64,000 nt of DNA from an uncultured Ruminococcus sp. Lineage in GTDB: Bacteria > Bacillota > Clostridia > Lachnospirales > Lachnospiraceae. The stretch lies in NCBI GenBank assembly GCA_900066355.1, contig FMEL01000003.1, positions 124,001-188,000 of the forward strand, read 5' to 3'. The notes beneath the pieces were generated by a model, which did no database searches, was not told where the DNA came from, and saw nothing but the letters and a program-made list of their open reading frames with translations. The number at the start of each line of letters is the position of its first letter. Positions within the stretch are counted from its first letter, which is position 1. Below are positions 16,057 through 24,594 of this stretch, in pieces. The position numbers and the translations under genes are program-made.

Positions 16057-17373
16057 ACGCTCCCAGCCTTTTTGAGAACCGTATTTCTTATACCGCTTCG
16101 GGCTTTTGTAGGCTACCCAGCCCTGTATGATGCCGCCCGCAATGCCGGTATTCATAATCTCGCAGATTGCCCGTGTCTCCCAGTCTGCCGGGGAATTTAA
16201 GTTCCCCAGCGCTTCCTCATAAAGCTGCTTGGAACATACCCTGTCGCCGGTGTAGTCCTCCAAATAGGCGTAGATCATGCCGGCCTGTGTGTCTTCCTGC
16301 ATAAAGTCCTGCTGGTGGGCGTTCAGGTATCGGTTCATTTCCATGCTGAATGACAGCTTATACTTCCCACTGCGATAAACCGTCATGGCTTCCGCCCACA
16401 TCTGTTCGATATACGCCCTCGCCGCCGCTTCATCGTCCAGTATGTGAACCTCCGCCCGTTCCGGGTACACCGTCACGGGGAGAAAGCGCCGGTTGCCGGT
16501 GCGGTCACGGGGCAAAAAGTCCTGCCGGTTGGTCGTCCCTCCAAATACACATTGCCGCAGCCGGTCTGCCGGATGTGTCTCATACGGCACTTTGTAGGTT
16601 TCTTTCTGGCGGCTTAAGAATGACTTGATTTCCTCAATACTCTTGGCGTTGGCTGTGGCAATCATCTCCGACATCTCGATAATCCAATGCCCTTGCAGCT
16701 TGCGGTACACATTTTCATCGTCCAGCTTTTTCAAATCGTCTGAAAACCATTCGTCCCTGCCTGCCAGCAGCCGGAAAAAGGTAGATTTCCCGGCTCCCTG
16801 ACCACCAACCAGACAGAGCATGACCTCAAACTTGCTCCCCGGTCTGAATACCCGCCGGATGGCTCCCATCAGGAACAGTTTCAAGGCTTCATAGGTGTAT
16901 TCGTCCGTATCGGCTCCCAGAAAGTGATGCAGGGCGTAACGGATGCGCTCTGTGCCGTCCCATTGCAGGCTGTTCAGGTAATCCCTGACTGGATGGTAGC
17001 GGTTTTCATTGGCAACAATCTTGATGGCGCTCTGCACCTTTTTCTCGCTGGTAAGCCCGTAATTTTCTTCCAGATACAAAAGCAGGTAGTTCATGTCCAT
17101 GTCGGTCAGCGTGGTACTGGTGCGCTCCCAGCCCAGCGGCTTCACAATGTCAATCTGCTCCGTCAAAAGGTTCAGGCGCAGCGCCCCGCGAAACAGAGGG
17201 TCACGCTGGAACACCGTCAGGCAGTTTCGGATGCTGTTCTTCACGCCGCCTTTCTGCGTCCCCTCTAATGTTTCCCGGATTTCTGCCGGTGTCTGCGCCG
17301 GTTCCATTGTGTCCATCGTCCTTTTGACCGCTTCCTGCGTTTCCGGCGGCAAGCTCTGAAATTCGCTGTTCAA
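15976..17373 (-). CDS. VapE-domain (virulence-associated E) replication protein (465 aa)
   Basis: VapE-like proteins are superfamily 3-like helicases/ATPases of phage and mobile-element replication. The Walker A motif is LCLVGGQGAGKSTFF. Downstream acidic and sensor segments include WIIEMSEMIATANAK, ETYKVPYE and FGGTTNRQDFLPRDRTGNRRFLPV. The C-terminal part (about 370-465) looks like an accessory winged-helix region. The start is TTG at 17373, supported by AAAGGAGGTG 7-8 nt upstream. The N-terminal 58 codons overlap the CHC2 gene in another frame. It probably works with the CHC2 protein in plasmid-like replication of the excised circle. Confidence 0.88.
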   Translation of the reverse strand: MNSEFQSLPPETQEAVKRTMDTMEPAQTPAEIRETLEGTQKGGVKNSIRNCLTVFQRDPLFRGALRLNLLTEQIDIVKPLGWERTSTTLTDMDMNYLLLYLEENYGLTSEKKVQSAIKIVANENRYHPVRDYLNSLQWDGTERIRYALHHFLGADTDEYTYEALKLFLMGAIRRVFRPGSKFEVMLCLVGGQGAGKSTFFRLLAGRDEWFSDDLKKLDDENVYRKLQGHWIIEMSEMIATANAKSIEEIKSFLSRQKETYKVPYETHPADRLRQCVFGGTTNRQDFLPRDRTGNRRFLPVTVYPERAEVHILDDEAAARAYIEQMWAEAMTVYRSGKYKLSFSMEMNRYLNAHQQDFMQEDTQAGMIYAYLEDYTGDRVCSKQLYEEALGNLNSPADWETRAICEIMNTGIAGGIIQGWVAYKSPKRYKKYGSQKGWERVNQAPPEGDGFQEITEEEARQMELPF

Positions 17374-17941
17374 GCCGCAACACCTCCTTTCCCTGTGCGG
17401 CGATCAATGCCGCTTTTTCTTCTATTTCTCCGTATAACAAAATATCCAAAAGGTATTCTGTGTAGCTTATCCTCTGCAACGCTTCCACAAAAAGAGGATG
17501 CCAGATGGCATCCTGCGGCTGTGGGGCGTGTGCTGTTTTCCAATGCTCCAGCAGGCGCAGATAATCGCATAGCACCCGGAAACAATACCGTTCCGTTTCC
17601 TGAAATCTCTGCTCCGCTGATTTTTGTCGGGGCTGTGACCTGTTGTGACGCTTCCTATCTGGCGGCGCATTGCCGGATTTCTCATAGGAAACGCCGAAGT
17701 CCTCCGCAAGCCTGACCGCAGCTTCCCGTTTCCCCAATCCATGCAGCAAAGCGGCAAAGTCGATCACATCCCCGGAAGCCCCGCAGCCGAAGCAGTAAAA
17801 GCGGCTGTCCACTTTCATGCTGGGCGTGCGGTCATTGTGGAATGGACAGCAGACCATGCCGTTTCTCCCCACCCGGATTCCATAGAATGAAGCAGCCTGC
17901 CGGGTGGTAACAGACTGTTTCACCGCTTCAAATACATTCAA
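17201..17941 (-). CDS. CHC2 zinc-finger primase-like protein (246 aa)
   Basis: The N-terminal DnaG-type zinc-binding domain is clear: MVCCPFHNDRTPSMKV and RFYCFGCGASGDVIDF give the Cys-His-Cys-Cys ligands within residues 30-65. The TOPRIM catalytic domain of full primases is missing, so the protein may only recognise DNA or work with VapE. The middle is helical (about 110-190). The last 57 codons overlap the start of the vapE-like gene in a different frame, a long overlap for bacteria. Both genes have sound ribosome sites or motifs, so I keep both. Confidence 0.85.
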   Translation of the reverse strand: MNVFEAVKQSVTTRQAASFYGIRVGRNGMVCCPFHNDRTPSMKVDSRFYCFGCGASGDVIDFAALLHGLGKREAAVRLAEDFGVSYEKSGNAPPDRKRHNRSQPRQKSAEQRFQETERYCFRVLCDYLRLLEHWKTAHAPQPQDAIWHPLFVEALQRISYTEYLLDILLYGEIEEKAALIAAQGKEVLRLEQRISELAAGNAGSGQKDDGHNGTGADTGRNPGNIRGDAERRREEQHPKLPDGVPA

Positions 17942-17988
17942 ATGCTCCCTCCATAAAAATACTGGTAGCGGTAAAGCTGCCGGTTATA

Positions 17989-19461
17989 TCATAGCTCCAT
18001 CTCATGTTTCTTTCTCTGTACTGCCTGTGGCTGCTCCCTCCGGCGCAGTGCGGTATCTACGGCGTTCTGCACCTGCCGTAGCCGTATGACTTCCTCCCGG
18101 AGTGGCTTGTGCTGCGGAGACAGTTCGGCATACTCTGTTTTTAACTGTGCGTATTCCTGTTTCCATGCTTTCAGGGCAATGGGTTTTCCGTCCAGTTTTT
18201 CTTTCAAAATACGGCGGGCGGCATAAAACAGCCGTAACTCCGCATCGTGGGATGTTTCAAATTTCTCCCTCTGTTTCTTAAACTTGATATTGTTCAATTC
18301 CGTATGAACAGGTTTTAGCCGCTGGTAATTCTCGCCCTCCCGTATCAATTCCTGCAATTCCTTTATCCGGGCAGATTTCTTTTTCATGGAGTCGCTTAAC
18401 GCTTCAAATTCTTCGTTGACAGAGGAAAGACGCTCCTGCAAATCCTCTAATGTGAGCAGCTTGTTTTCCGTCAGATAATTGACGGCTTCGGCAAACTGCT
18501 TTAAGTTTCCGGTTCTGGCTTTATTGCTCCATGCCCCTGCGTTGCGCTGGTTGTAATAAGCGATCAACAGGTCGGCAAGGCTCGGTGTCTGCGGTTTGGA
18601 AAGTTCTTCTTTTACCTCTGCCATCCAGACAAACAGGGCTTTGATCTTCTTCCTCACATCCTGCATGAGCCGGTTGGTGGCTTTAATCCAGCGGTTCAGT
18701 TCCCCTTTCTCGGTGCGGATGCCCTTTGCTTCCATCTGCCGGACATTAGCTCCCTCGTGGACAGTAGGTATCAGGTCAAGCCCCTGCCGCACATAGGAAC
18801 GGTGGTCGATACGCACATCCAGCCCTTTTTCCTCAAATTTTGTATTAACGGCAGCCGCCCACTGCTCCCGCCAGTGTTCCAGCGTTTCCGGCTCATGCCA
18901 GTCTGTTGTATGGACAGCGTTAAACATATAATCGCCGTTTTTATCCCGGATTCGGTTTCCATCTTCATCAAGAAGATATTCCCGACGCTGTTTTTGTCCC
19001 CATGTGCCATCCGGGTTCAAAGGGCGCATGGTTGTCATCACATGGAAATGCGGGTTAGGGATACCGCCGTCCTCTTTCTCCGGGCTGTGAAAAGCAAGAT
19101 CGGCAATCATGCCTTTTGCCACAAACTGCTCCTGCACGAACTTCCTCGCCAGTTCCATGTTTTCTTCCAGCGTCAATTCATTCTGCATGGCAATATCAAA
19201 GGAATAGGCAAGCTGTGCTTTTGGATGTTTCTCGCAGTTCTCCACAGCATTCCAGAGGGTCGCCCGGTCAAGATATATTTCCGGCGCATGGGGCGGCAGC
19301 ATGATTTCCGAAGCGATCACGCCGCCCTTTTTGGTGTAGTCGCTGACTTCTCCATAGTAGCTGCTGTAAAGACGCTCCCCGGCTCGGTAGGCTGCGCTGG
19401 CAATGGCGCTCTGACCGGCGCTGCGCTTTATCTGTGCGATTGAAAAATGATAAAGTGCTAT
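17989..19461 (-). CDS. MobA/MobL (MOBQ) relaxase with apparent ATA start (490 aa)
   Basis: This relaxase nicks oriT and leads DNA transfer. The reading frame from 19461 gives ALYHFSIAQIKRSAGQSAI and ASAAYRAGERLYS, the conserved MobA/MobL N-terminus. Motif III follows in GGIPNPHFHVMTTMRPLNP, with a long helical C-terminus (about 260-490). No ATG, GTG or TTG precedes this N-terminus in frame; the codon at the expected start is ATA (19461-19459), 2 nt after the upstream gene's stop codon and behind AAAGGCGGTGA. The first standard start in frame, GTG at 19320, would remove 47 conserved residues. Either ATA is used or the start codon has been lost by an ATG-to-ATA change. Confidence 0.85.
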   Translation of the reverse strand: MALYHFSIAQIKRSAGQSAIASAAYRAGERLYSSYYGEVSDYTKKGGVIASEIMLPPHAPEIYLDRATLWNAVENCEKHPKAQLAYSFDIAMQNELTLEENMELARKFVQEQFVAKGMIADLAFHSPEKEDGGIPNPHFHVMTTMRPLNPDGTWGQKQRREYLLDEDGNRIRDKNGDYMFNAVHTTDWHEPETLEHWREQWAAAVNTKFEEKGLDVRIDHRSYVRQGLDLIPTVHEGANVRQMEAKGIRTEKGELNRWIKATNRLMQDVRKKIKALFVWMAEVKEELSKPQTPSLADLLIAYYNQRNAGAWSNKARTGNLKQFAEAVNYLTENKLLTLEDLQERLSSVNEEFEALSDSMKKKSARIKELQELIREGENYQRLKPVHTELNNIKFKKQREKFETSHDAELRLFYAARRILKEKLDGKPIALKAWKQEYAQLKTEYAELSPQHKPLREEVIRLRQVQNAVDTALRRREQPQAVQRKKHEMEL

Positions 19462-19463
19462 CC

Positions 19464-19781
19464 TTAGTCACCGCCTTTCTCCTGCCCGGAAATACGGGCG
19501 TGGTTTTCTGCGGCAGACCGGATGAAAGGCTCCGCCTGCGGCAGATTCAAAATGCTTTCCATGAGGGAATAAAATTCCGTTTCGGTCAGCTCCTTTGTCT
19601 GTGGCACAATGCTCTCAACGGCTGCCCCACGGGTAATCAGCCGGTGCGTCCTCTGTTTCCGGGAACCGCTTTCCAGATACGCCTGCCGGTTTTTCAAACG
19701 CTGCATTTTCCGTTTTTCCCGTTCCAGCAGGACAGTGGTTTTTTCATATTCCTGCTTTAACTGTTCCAAAGATTTTTCCAT
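19464..19781 (-). CDS. DUF3847-type protein (105 aa)
   Basis: A small, highly charged helical protein. The N-terminal coiled coil (MEKSLEQLKQEYEKTTVLL and onward) is followed by a basic patch (SRKQRTHRLITRGAAVES) and a helical C-terminus (TETEFYSLMESILNLP). DUF3847 proteins regularly precede MobA/MobL relaxases in Clostridial elements, and a MobC-like accessory role at oriT is plausible. The ATG at 19781 is chosen because GGATGTGAG lies upstream; an earlier in-frame start at 19820 lacks one. Its stop codon is 2 nt before the relaxase start, so the two are translationally coupled. Confidence 0.75.
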   Translation of the reverse strand: MEKSLEQLKQEYEKTTVLLEREKRKMQRLKNRQAYLESGSRKQRTHRLITRGAAVESIVPQTKELTETEFYSLMESILNLPQAEPFIRSAAENHARISGQEKGGD

Positions 19782-20024
19782 GTTCTCACATCCTTTGCTT
19801 ATAAGATAAAGAAAGACCATCCGCAGACAGTCTGTGTCAGTGCTTCTATAAAGCCCGATGAAAAGGGAAAACCACAGAGCGGATTTCTCTTTGCGGCGGG
19901 TACACAGGGGATAGCCGCTTTAGCGGCGCAAGGGGGTGTAGCCACCTTGTCGGAGCAAAGCGAACGCAGACCTCGGATTGCTGATTTTATCAGCGGCAGA
20001 GGTAAGCTCCGCAGGACGCACGAT

Positions 20025-20060
20025 ACATGGTCTTTAGACTATGTATAGAAGTGCGCCCTT
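20025..20060. other. Origin of transfer (oriT), MOBQ/RSF1010-like
   Basis: AAGTGCGCCCTT at 20049-20060 matches the nic region of MOBQ plasmids (RSF1010-type TAAGTGCGCCCT). It is preceded, at the spacing known from that family, by a hairpin ACATGGTC-TTTA-GACTATGT (20025-20044). A MobA/MobL relaxase gene lies in the same element, so this is very probably its substrate. The gap 19782-20065 otherwise contains GC-rich palindromic sequence and no gene. Confidence 0.82.
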
Positions 20061-20065
20061 AGTTC

Positions 20066-20269
20066 CTAAGGGATTTTGCCGTTTCCGGCAGTCTTGTCCT
20101 TTTTCTTGGAACGCTTGGAAAGATACTTCGGGCAGTCAACCACAACCGCCCGGAAGCTCTGTTTACATTCGTGCTGGCATTTCCGGCACAGTTCGTTGTA
20201 AGTGATACGGCTGCGGTCATTTAAGAAGAAAGACCATTCCAGCCGTCGCTTGTTGCTCATTCTTGCCAT
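20066..20269 (-). CDS. Small Cys-containing basic protein (67 aa)
   Basis: Residues MARMSNKRRLEW begin a short basic protein with a Cys cluster, NELCRKCQHECKQSF, plus DCPKYL, compatible with a small zinc knuckle. The C-terminus is Lys/Arg-rich. It ends within 6 bp of the oriT nic region, so it may act in mobilization. A similar small gene is familiar near oriT in related elements, but I cannot name a family. AGGAGCCGG precedes the ATG. Confidence 0.6.
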   Translation of the reverse strand: MARMSNKRRLEWSFFLNDRSRITYNELCRKCQHECKQSFRAVVVDCPKYLSKRSKKKDKTAGNGKIP

Positions 20270-20414
20270 AACCGGCTCCTTTCTCCGTTTCTATCTGATG
20301 TACGCAGATAGGCTGTTTTGGTGTAGCGTCTCGGTATCATTTTTAAGGTTTTTCCCTCTGTATGCCCCTTTGGAAAGTGCGGCAGTATTGCAGTCAGGGA
20401 ATGATACCTCACGC

Positions 20415-20639
20415 TTATTTGTCACTTCCCGGTACGGTTTCGGAGCCTTTTGCCATCCATTCAAAGAAAGCAATCTTGCTGACCTTGATAAGCCTGCCCC
20501 TGCGGAACGCCGGAAAGCCGGGGGTGTGTACCAGCTCATAGGCGCTCGCTCTTGAAATTCCCATAATCCGCTGGATGTCCGCCACATCCAGAACCAGCGG
20601 TAAATCCTCGTAGCTGTTCAATCTCTTTTTATCGTTCAT
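20415..20639 (-). CDS. Excisionase-like helix-turn-helix protein (74 aa)
   Basis: A short MerR/excisionase-type DNA-binding protein: LDVADIQRIMGISRASAYELV forms the HTH and FPAFRRGRLIKVSKIAFFEWM the wing and following helix. Such proteins act as recombination directionality factors or regulators in integrative elements. The start is set at the ATG at 20639 (MNDKKRL) with GGAGGAACAG upstream; a longer ORF begins at 20696. The gap below it (20270-20414) holds a GGTATCATT/AATGATACC inverted repeat but no gene. Confidence 0.75.
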   Translation of the reverse strand: MNDKKRLNSYEDLPLVLDVADIQRIMGISRASAYELVHTPGFPAFRRGRLIKVSKIAFFEWMAKGSETVPGSDK

Positions 20640-20854
20640 TCTGTTCCTCCCATAAATCAAATAGGTTAAAATGCTTCCTGTTGCCGTTCTCCCCAAAAGC
20701 CGTTTTCCTGCCCCATTCCTGCGGTGTTTCCCTGCATTGGTGCGCCGGATGCGTCACTTCTCCTGCCGGTCATATCCCTTTTGGACGGTCATTCACTTGT
20801 CAAGGTACTGTGTGGCACGAAATTACCAACTGCAATCATCATAGCGGACTATCC

Positions 20855-20883
20855 TTGACAAAACAATGCTTCTTCGATACCAT
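20855..20883 (+). promoter_or_regulatory. Promoter of the DUF6076 gene
   Basis: TTGACA at 20855-20860, a 17-bp spacer, TACCAT at 20878-20883. CTTGTCAAGG (about 20797-20806) and CCTTGACAA (20853-20861) form an inverted pair around it, a possible operator. The flank 20640-20941 contains no other gene. Confidence 0.55.
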
Positions 20884-20941
20884 GAGTGTAACGGATATAA
20901 CTGAATTATATAATTACCATAATCAAAGACAGGGGATAGGG

Positions 20942-21982
20942 ATGGAGAATCAGTTTATACGGCATGAGCCATGTTTTGAGAGGATTTTGTTTGTCCTGAC
21001 GCTGGACAGGAAGAAAATGAAAGAGAGGATTTTGATTGGGGAAGAACAGCAGATCCGCTTCCGTCTGAACGGGAGCCAAAACGCAGAGGTGCTTTGTGAT
21101 ATGACACGCCCGCTGGGGACTTTTTTGATAAACTTTGAGTGCGACACGGACAGAGATTGGAACTTATACGGGCTTTCTCCGCTGCGGCAAGCCCTACACT
21201 CCAACAGATGGAAACAGCCGGAGCTGGAGCAGGCGGCAAGCGAATTTCTCTGGGGAAAATATCTTAGCAACGACCCTCTGAAAATGTATGTGGCGTTCCG
21301 TATTTGGAACAGCTATCTGCTTGCCAGAGAACCCCGTGACCGTAACGCTGCCTGTGACCGCTTCATGGATAAAATGAGCAGCCTGACCGGTGTATTCCAT
21401 AACGAAACCATGAGCTTTGACAGGGAGACAGGAAAACCGAAACATTTTCAAGCTGGCAGCCTTTATTTCAAAGGCGCACCGTCAGAAGATACCCGGCTTG
21501 ACCTCTGGTTCCCGGACAACCGGCGCACAGAAGAATGTGTGTCTGCCTATGCGTCCCTCTACCCGTTGATTACCTATTATCTGAACAGGCTGAATAACTG
21601 GGGGCTTTGCTTCCGGCGGTGCAAGGTTTGTGGAAAATATTTTCTGGCAAAGAGCCAGCGGTATGAGCTGTGCAGCGACAATTGCCGAAAAGCACAGGCG
21701 CTTCAAAACAAGCGGGAATTTGACGAGAGGGCAAGAGAAAATAACTATGACCTGCTTTATAAAAATGAATGCCAGAACTGGCGCAACAAAATAAACCGGG
21801 TAAAAAATACCGCAGGCTTTCCGACTGACCGTCTGGAAAAAATACAGGCTGCCTTTTCCGACTTTAAGAAAGAAGCCTTACAGAGAAAAAAGGCTGTAAA
21901 AACAGGAACGGCCAGCCCGAAAGAATTTGCGGACTGGCTGTATCAGCAGAGTAATGTAATTGTTGAGCTGACCGAGATATGA
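20942..21982 (+). CDS. DUF6076-type protein with C-terminal zinc finger (346 aa)
   Basis: This is the only rightward gene of the element. The N-terminal three quarters has no catalytic motif that I recognise. Around residues 215-250 CKVCGKYFLAKSQRYELCSDNCR is a four-Cys zinc finger of the type seen in DUF6076 and other phage or transposon DNA-binding proteins, followed by a basic helical segment. The start is the ATG at 20942 with AGGGGATAGGG just upstream; the ORF runs in-frame to 20681 without support. It faces the cargo and may be a regulator or accessory protein; its function is unknown. Confidence 0.7.
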   Translation: MENQFIRHEPCFERILFVLTLDRKKMKERILIGEEQQIRFRLNGSQNAEVLCDMTRPLGTFLINFECDTDRDWNLYGLSPLRQALHSNRWKQPELEQAASEFLWGKYLSNDPLKMYVAFRIWNSYLLAREPRDRNAACDRFMDKMSSLTGVFHNETMSFDRETGKPKHFQAGSLYFKGAPSEDTRLDLWFPDNRRTEECVSAYASLYPLITYYLNRLNNWGLCFRRCKVCGKYFLAKSQRYELCSDNCRKAQALQNKREFDERARENNYDLLYKNECQNWRNKINRVKNTAGFPTDRLEKIQAAFSDFKKEALQRKKAVKTGTASPKEFADWLYQQSNVIVELTEI

Positions 21983-22074
21983 AAAACTTTCTATCGTCAA
22001 TTTCGCATTATTGCAATAACAGATTGCTTCTTCCATGAATGGTAATATTATCATCAAACTTTTGGAAGAACTAT

Positions 22075-22140
22075 AAATGTCCGAGGTGCCTTTGATTTCG
22101 ACAAAAAAACAGGCTGAATTGTTACAACGCTCGGACATTT
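22075..22140. repeat. Regulatory repeat copy A (degenerate)
   Basis: AAATGTCCG (22075-22083) and GTTACAACGCTCGGACATTT (22121-22140) match the outer parts of copies B and C upstream of the other ABC modules; the middle differs. It lies downstream of the 790-aa permease, where a promoter site has no obvious job. Confidence 0.7.
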
Positions 22141-22164
22141 CAAAAATTTTTTTGAGAAATGGCG

Positions 22165-22194
22165 AAAAAAGCGGGGCAGCACACGCCGCCCCGC
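22165..22194 (-). terminator. Terminator of the ABC operon
   Basis: GCGGGGCAGC-ACAC-GCCGCCCCGC stem (22171-22194), followed on the bottom strand by TTTTTTCG. It lies 13 bp after the permease stop codon. Confidence 0.85.
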
Positions 22195-22207
22195 CGATCT
22201 CAAAGGG

Positions 22208-24580
22208 TTATTCCATCGCCCGCATTTGCTCAATCAGGGATTGTTTTTTCTGTCTGCGGATTGTCCATACAGATAAGATCAGCTCCATTCCGAACAATAC
22301 CAGAATGAACAGACCCATTTCCAAAACCGGGAATTTGTAAGGCACTACTTTTCCGGCAAAAGCGCCTACACTAAATTTGCTACAAGCAAAGATGGAAGCC
22401 GGAAGCCCAACGATCAGCGTCGCCAATGTTGCAAAGAACGCATAGCACAGCCCCTCGCAGATATTCATTTTACATAGCTGCTTTTGGGTCAGACCGATGG
22501 AACGCAAAACACTGTTTTCCTGTTTTCTGGACATTTGATTAGAGAGGGTCGTGTTAATCAGGTTGATAACGCCAAAGAGGAATACCAGCCATGAAAGTAC
22601 CTCCATACTGCCAAATACAAAAGAATTTATATTTTTTTCATACTCAATTATAGTGTCAATATTTTCTAACGCAATATCAGTATGAGTGGCTACAATATTT
22701 TTCAATTCAGACTCTACATTGTCCGCTTTTTTCGGATCACTTGCAATGTTCCATGAATAGTCAAACGAAGCTATTTCTGGATGTAATTCATGGAATAATG
22801 CTTCCGTTGCAAATTCAAGTGGAGAGTCAACTGGGACTGTTCCATGTCCATCAGTTGGTATGCTATCGTTGTCAAACACCCCTGATATAGTAACAGGAAT
22901 AGTTGATTTCCCAGAGGTAACTTCAACCGTTTCTCCCACTCTTATATTATCACGATTACTTGTATGCGAATCAATTATGATGCTGTGTGCATCCGCTGGC
23001 ATAGTTCCCTCTATCAATGCAGCTTCAACCGCAGAATAATTTTGTTCAGTTAGTATATCACACCAACCAGCCTCATCAATTCCGTTGGCACGATAATTTA
23101 TATGAAGGCTTTGCCTTTTTGTAATCACATCGGTTACACCATCAATGGCCAAAATTTCCTGCTTCAATTTCTCATTCAATGGATTTCCCGCTGCCATAGC
23201 TTCTTCTACTGCCAACTCGGAATGTAAATAAATTTTATAGTCACCATACGGATAAATCTGCCTTGCAAGTGCCTCTGGGGAGCGCAGCAAAACCATGGAG
23301 GATACCACAAGCAGGATAATTCCGCCCAAACTCAAAGACGCTATAATAGAGATTGTCTTTTTGCGGTCACGCTTAAAATTCGCAATTCCCATTGAAACAG
23401 GATTGAGCTTGATATTCTTTTTTCGGCTTCGGATGTCCTTTTGTGCCGGGGTAAAACGGACGGCTTCAATCGGGGAAATCCCTGCCGCGATTTTCACCGG
23501 CTTACGGATGGAAATAGACACCATGATCCAACTGCTTATGAGTGTCAGGGAAACCATAACGACATAGGAAACAGCGTTAAATCCCTTGGAAAACAGAAGA
23601 AAACCGCAGCATACGCCCAGCACTGTACCAACCAAAATTCCGATACTGCCGAGTTTGCGTCCCTCCCGCTTTACAATCCGCTTGATTTGCTTTGGCGTTG
23701 CACCAATCGTCCGAAGCTGTCCGTAGCTCCTGATTTTGTCATTGATGGAGATACGGAAGATACTCTGAATCACAATATAGCCGCCGATCAGAACAATAAC
23801 AATCACACCAACAATCGGTAAAAAATCAAAGGATTTAGAAGCATAAGCAAAATACTTGTTGTTCATGCTGGGATTAGGAAGCTGATATTCCTCTGCAATC
23901 TCCCTGCAATAAGAGGTTATCAGTTCCTCGCCCAACTGGTCGCTGTTTTTGAAATGGACATAGGCGCGATACCCAGCCGGATCAAACCCTTTCCATTCTG
24001 TCAGGGCAGCTTTGGAAAGAATGATAGCGCAGGTATTCGCTTCTTTTTCATTTACGCTGTCCATAATGCCGGTAACGACATAATCACCATGAAAACTCTC
24101 GGTATCTAAGGTCACACTGTCCCCGATCTTGGCATTGTTTCCATAGGTGGAGAGAAAGTATTCGCTTACGACAACTTCATTTGCTTTTTGGGGCAGATTC
24201 CCCTCCAATAGCTTCATTTGGTCGCGCCCAATCTCCATCATTTCTGCGTCATTATATACATAAGAGGCATGATAGCCCTGTTCCGAAAGTTCCTCACCGA
24301 GCATATAGTAGCCGCCTACGCGCTCAAACTCCGGCAGTCCTTTCAGGGTTTCAATGTCGTTTTCCTCTACGCCCAGCCAGACCGCCTCATAAGTATCGAC
24401 AACCTGATTGCGCTGCATTTGTGTCAGGGAAGTAGCTACAATTCCCGTAAAGCAGATCAGAAATGCCGCCAGCGCAACGGCGATCACTACCATCAGATTC
24501 CGGCGCTTCTCGCTTTGCAAACTTTTCTTTGCCAGCTTCTTTGTAATGGCGCTGGTATCATTTTCAAAAGGCCATGTCAT
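22208..24580 (-). CDS. ABC transporter permease, FtsX/MacB type (790 aa)
   Basis: A large permease of the antimicrobial-peptide/lipoprotein exporter class. TM1 is near residues 30-50, an extracytoplasmic domain follows, TM2-4 lie in about 255-370 with the FtsX motif LRTIGATPKQIKRIV, TM5 is near 410-430, a second large extracytoplasmic domain spans about 440-690, and the last TM helices include LRSIGLTQKQL. It is translated 14 bp after the ATPase gene with GGAGGTGG upstream. The second extracytoplasmic part (about 22600-23250) looks clearly richer in A+T than the flanks, suggesting a mosaic gene. With the upstream two-component system this suggests peptide-antibiotic sensing and resistance, but the substrate is unknown. 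Confidence 0.9.
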   Translation of the reverse strand: MTWPFENDTSAITKKLAKKSLQSEKRRNLMVVIAVALAAFLICFTGIVATSLTQMQRNQVVDTYEAVWLGVEENDIETLKGLPEFERVGGYYMLGEELSEQGYHASYVYNDAEMMEIGRDQMKLLEGNLPQKANEVVVSEYFLSTYGNNAKIGDSVTLDTESFHGDYVVTGIMDSVNEKEANTCAIILSKAALTEWKGFDPAGYRAYVHFKNSDQLGEELITSYCREIAEEYQLPNPSMNNKYFAYASKSFDFLPIVGVIVIVLIGGYIVIQSIFRISINDKIRSYGQLRTIGATPKQIKRIVKREGRKLGSIGILVGTVLGVCCGFLLFSKGFNAVSYVVMVSLTLISSWIMVSISIRKPVKIAAGISPIEAVRFTPAQKDIRSRKKNIKLNPVSMGIANFKRDRKKTISIIASLSLGGIILLVVSSMVLLRSPEALARQIYPYGDYKIYLHSELAVEEAMAAGNPLNEKLKQEILAIDGVTDVITKRQSLHINYRANGIDEAGWCDILTEQNYSAVEAALIEGTMPADAHSIIIDSHTSNRDNIRVGETVEVTSGKSTIPVTISGVFDNDSIPTDGHGTVPVDSPLEFATEALFHELHPEIASFDYSWNIASDPKKADNVESELKNIVATHTDIALENIDTIIEYEKNINSFVFGSMEVLSWLVFLFGVINLINTTLSNQMSRKQENSVLRSIGLTQKQLCKMNICEGLCYAFFATLATLIVGLPASIFACSKFSVGAFAGKVVPYKFPVLEMGLFILVLFGMELILSVWTIRRQKKQSLIEQMRAME

Positions 24581-24594
24581 AGCCTGCCACCTCC

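Noticed and set aside
15783..16058. 91-codon leftward ORF with repeated Val-Asp-type residues
   Set aside because: It is produced by the GGTTGAC heptamer repeats read in frame and overlaps the vapE-like gene; no ribosome site.
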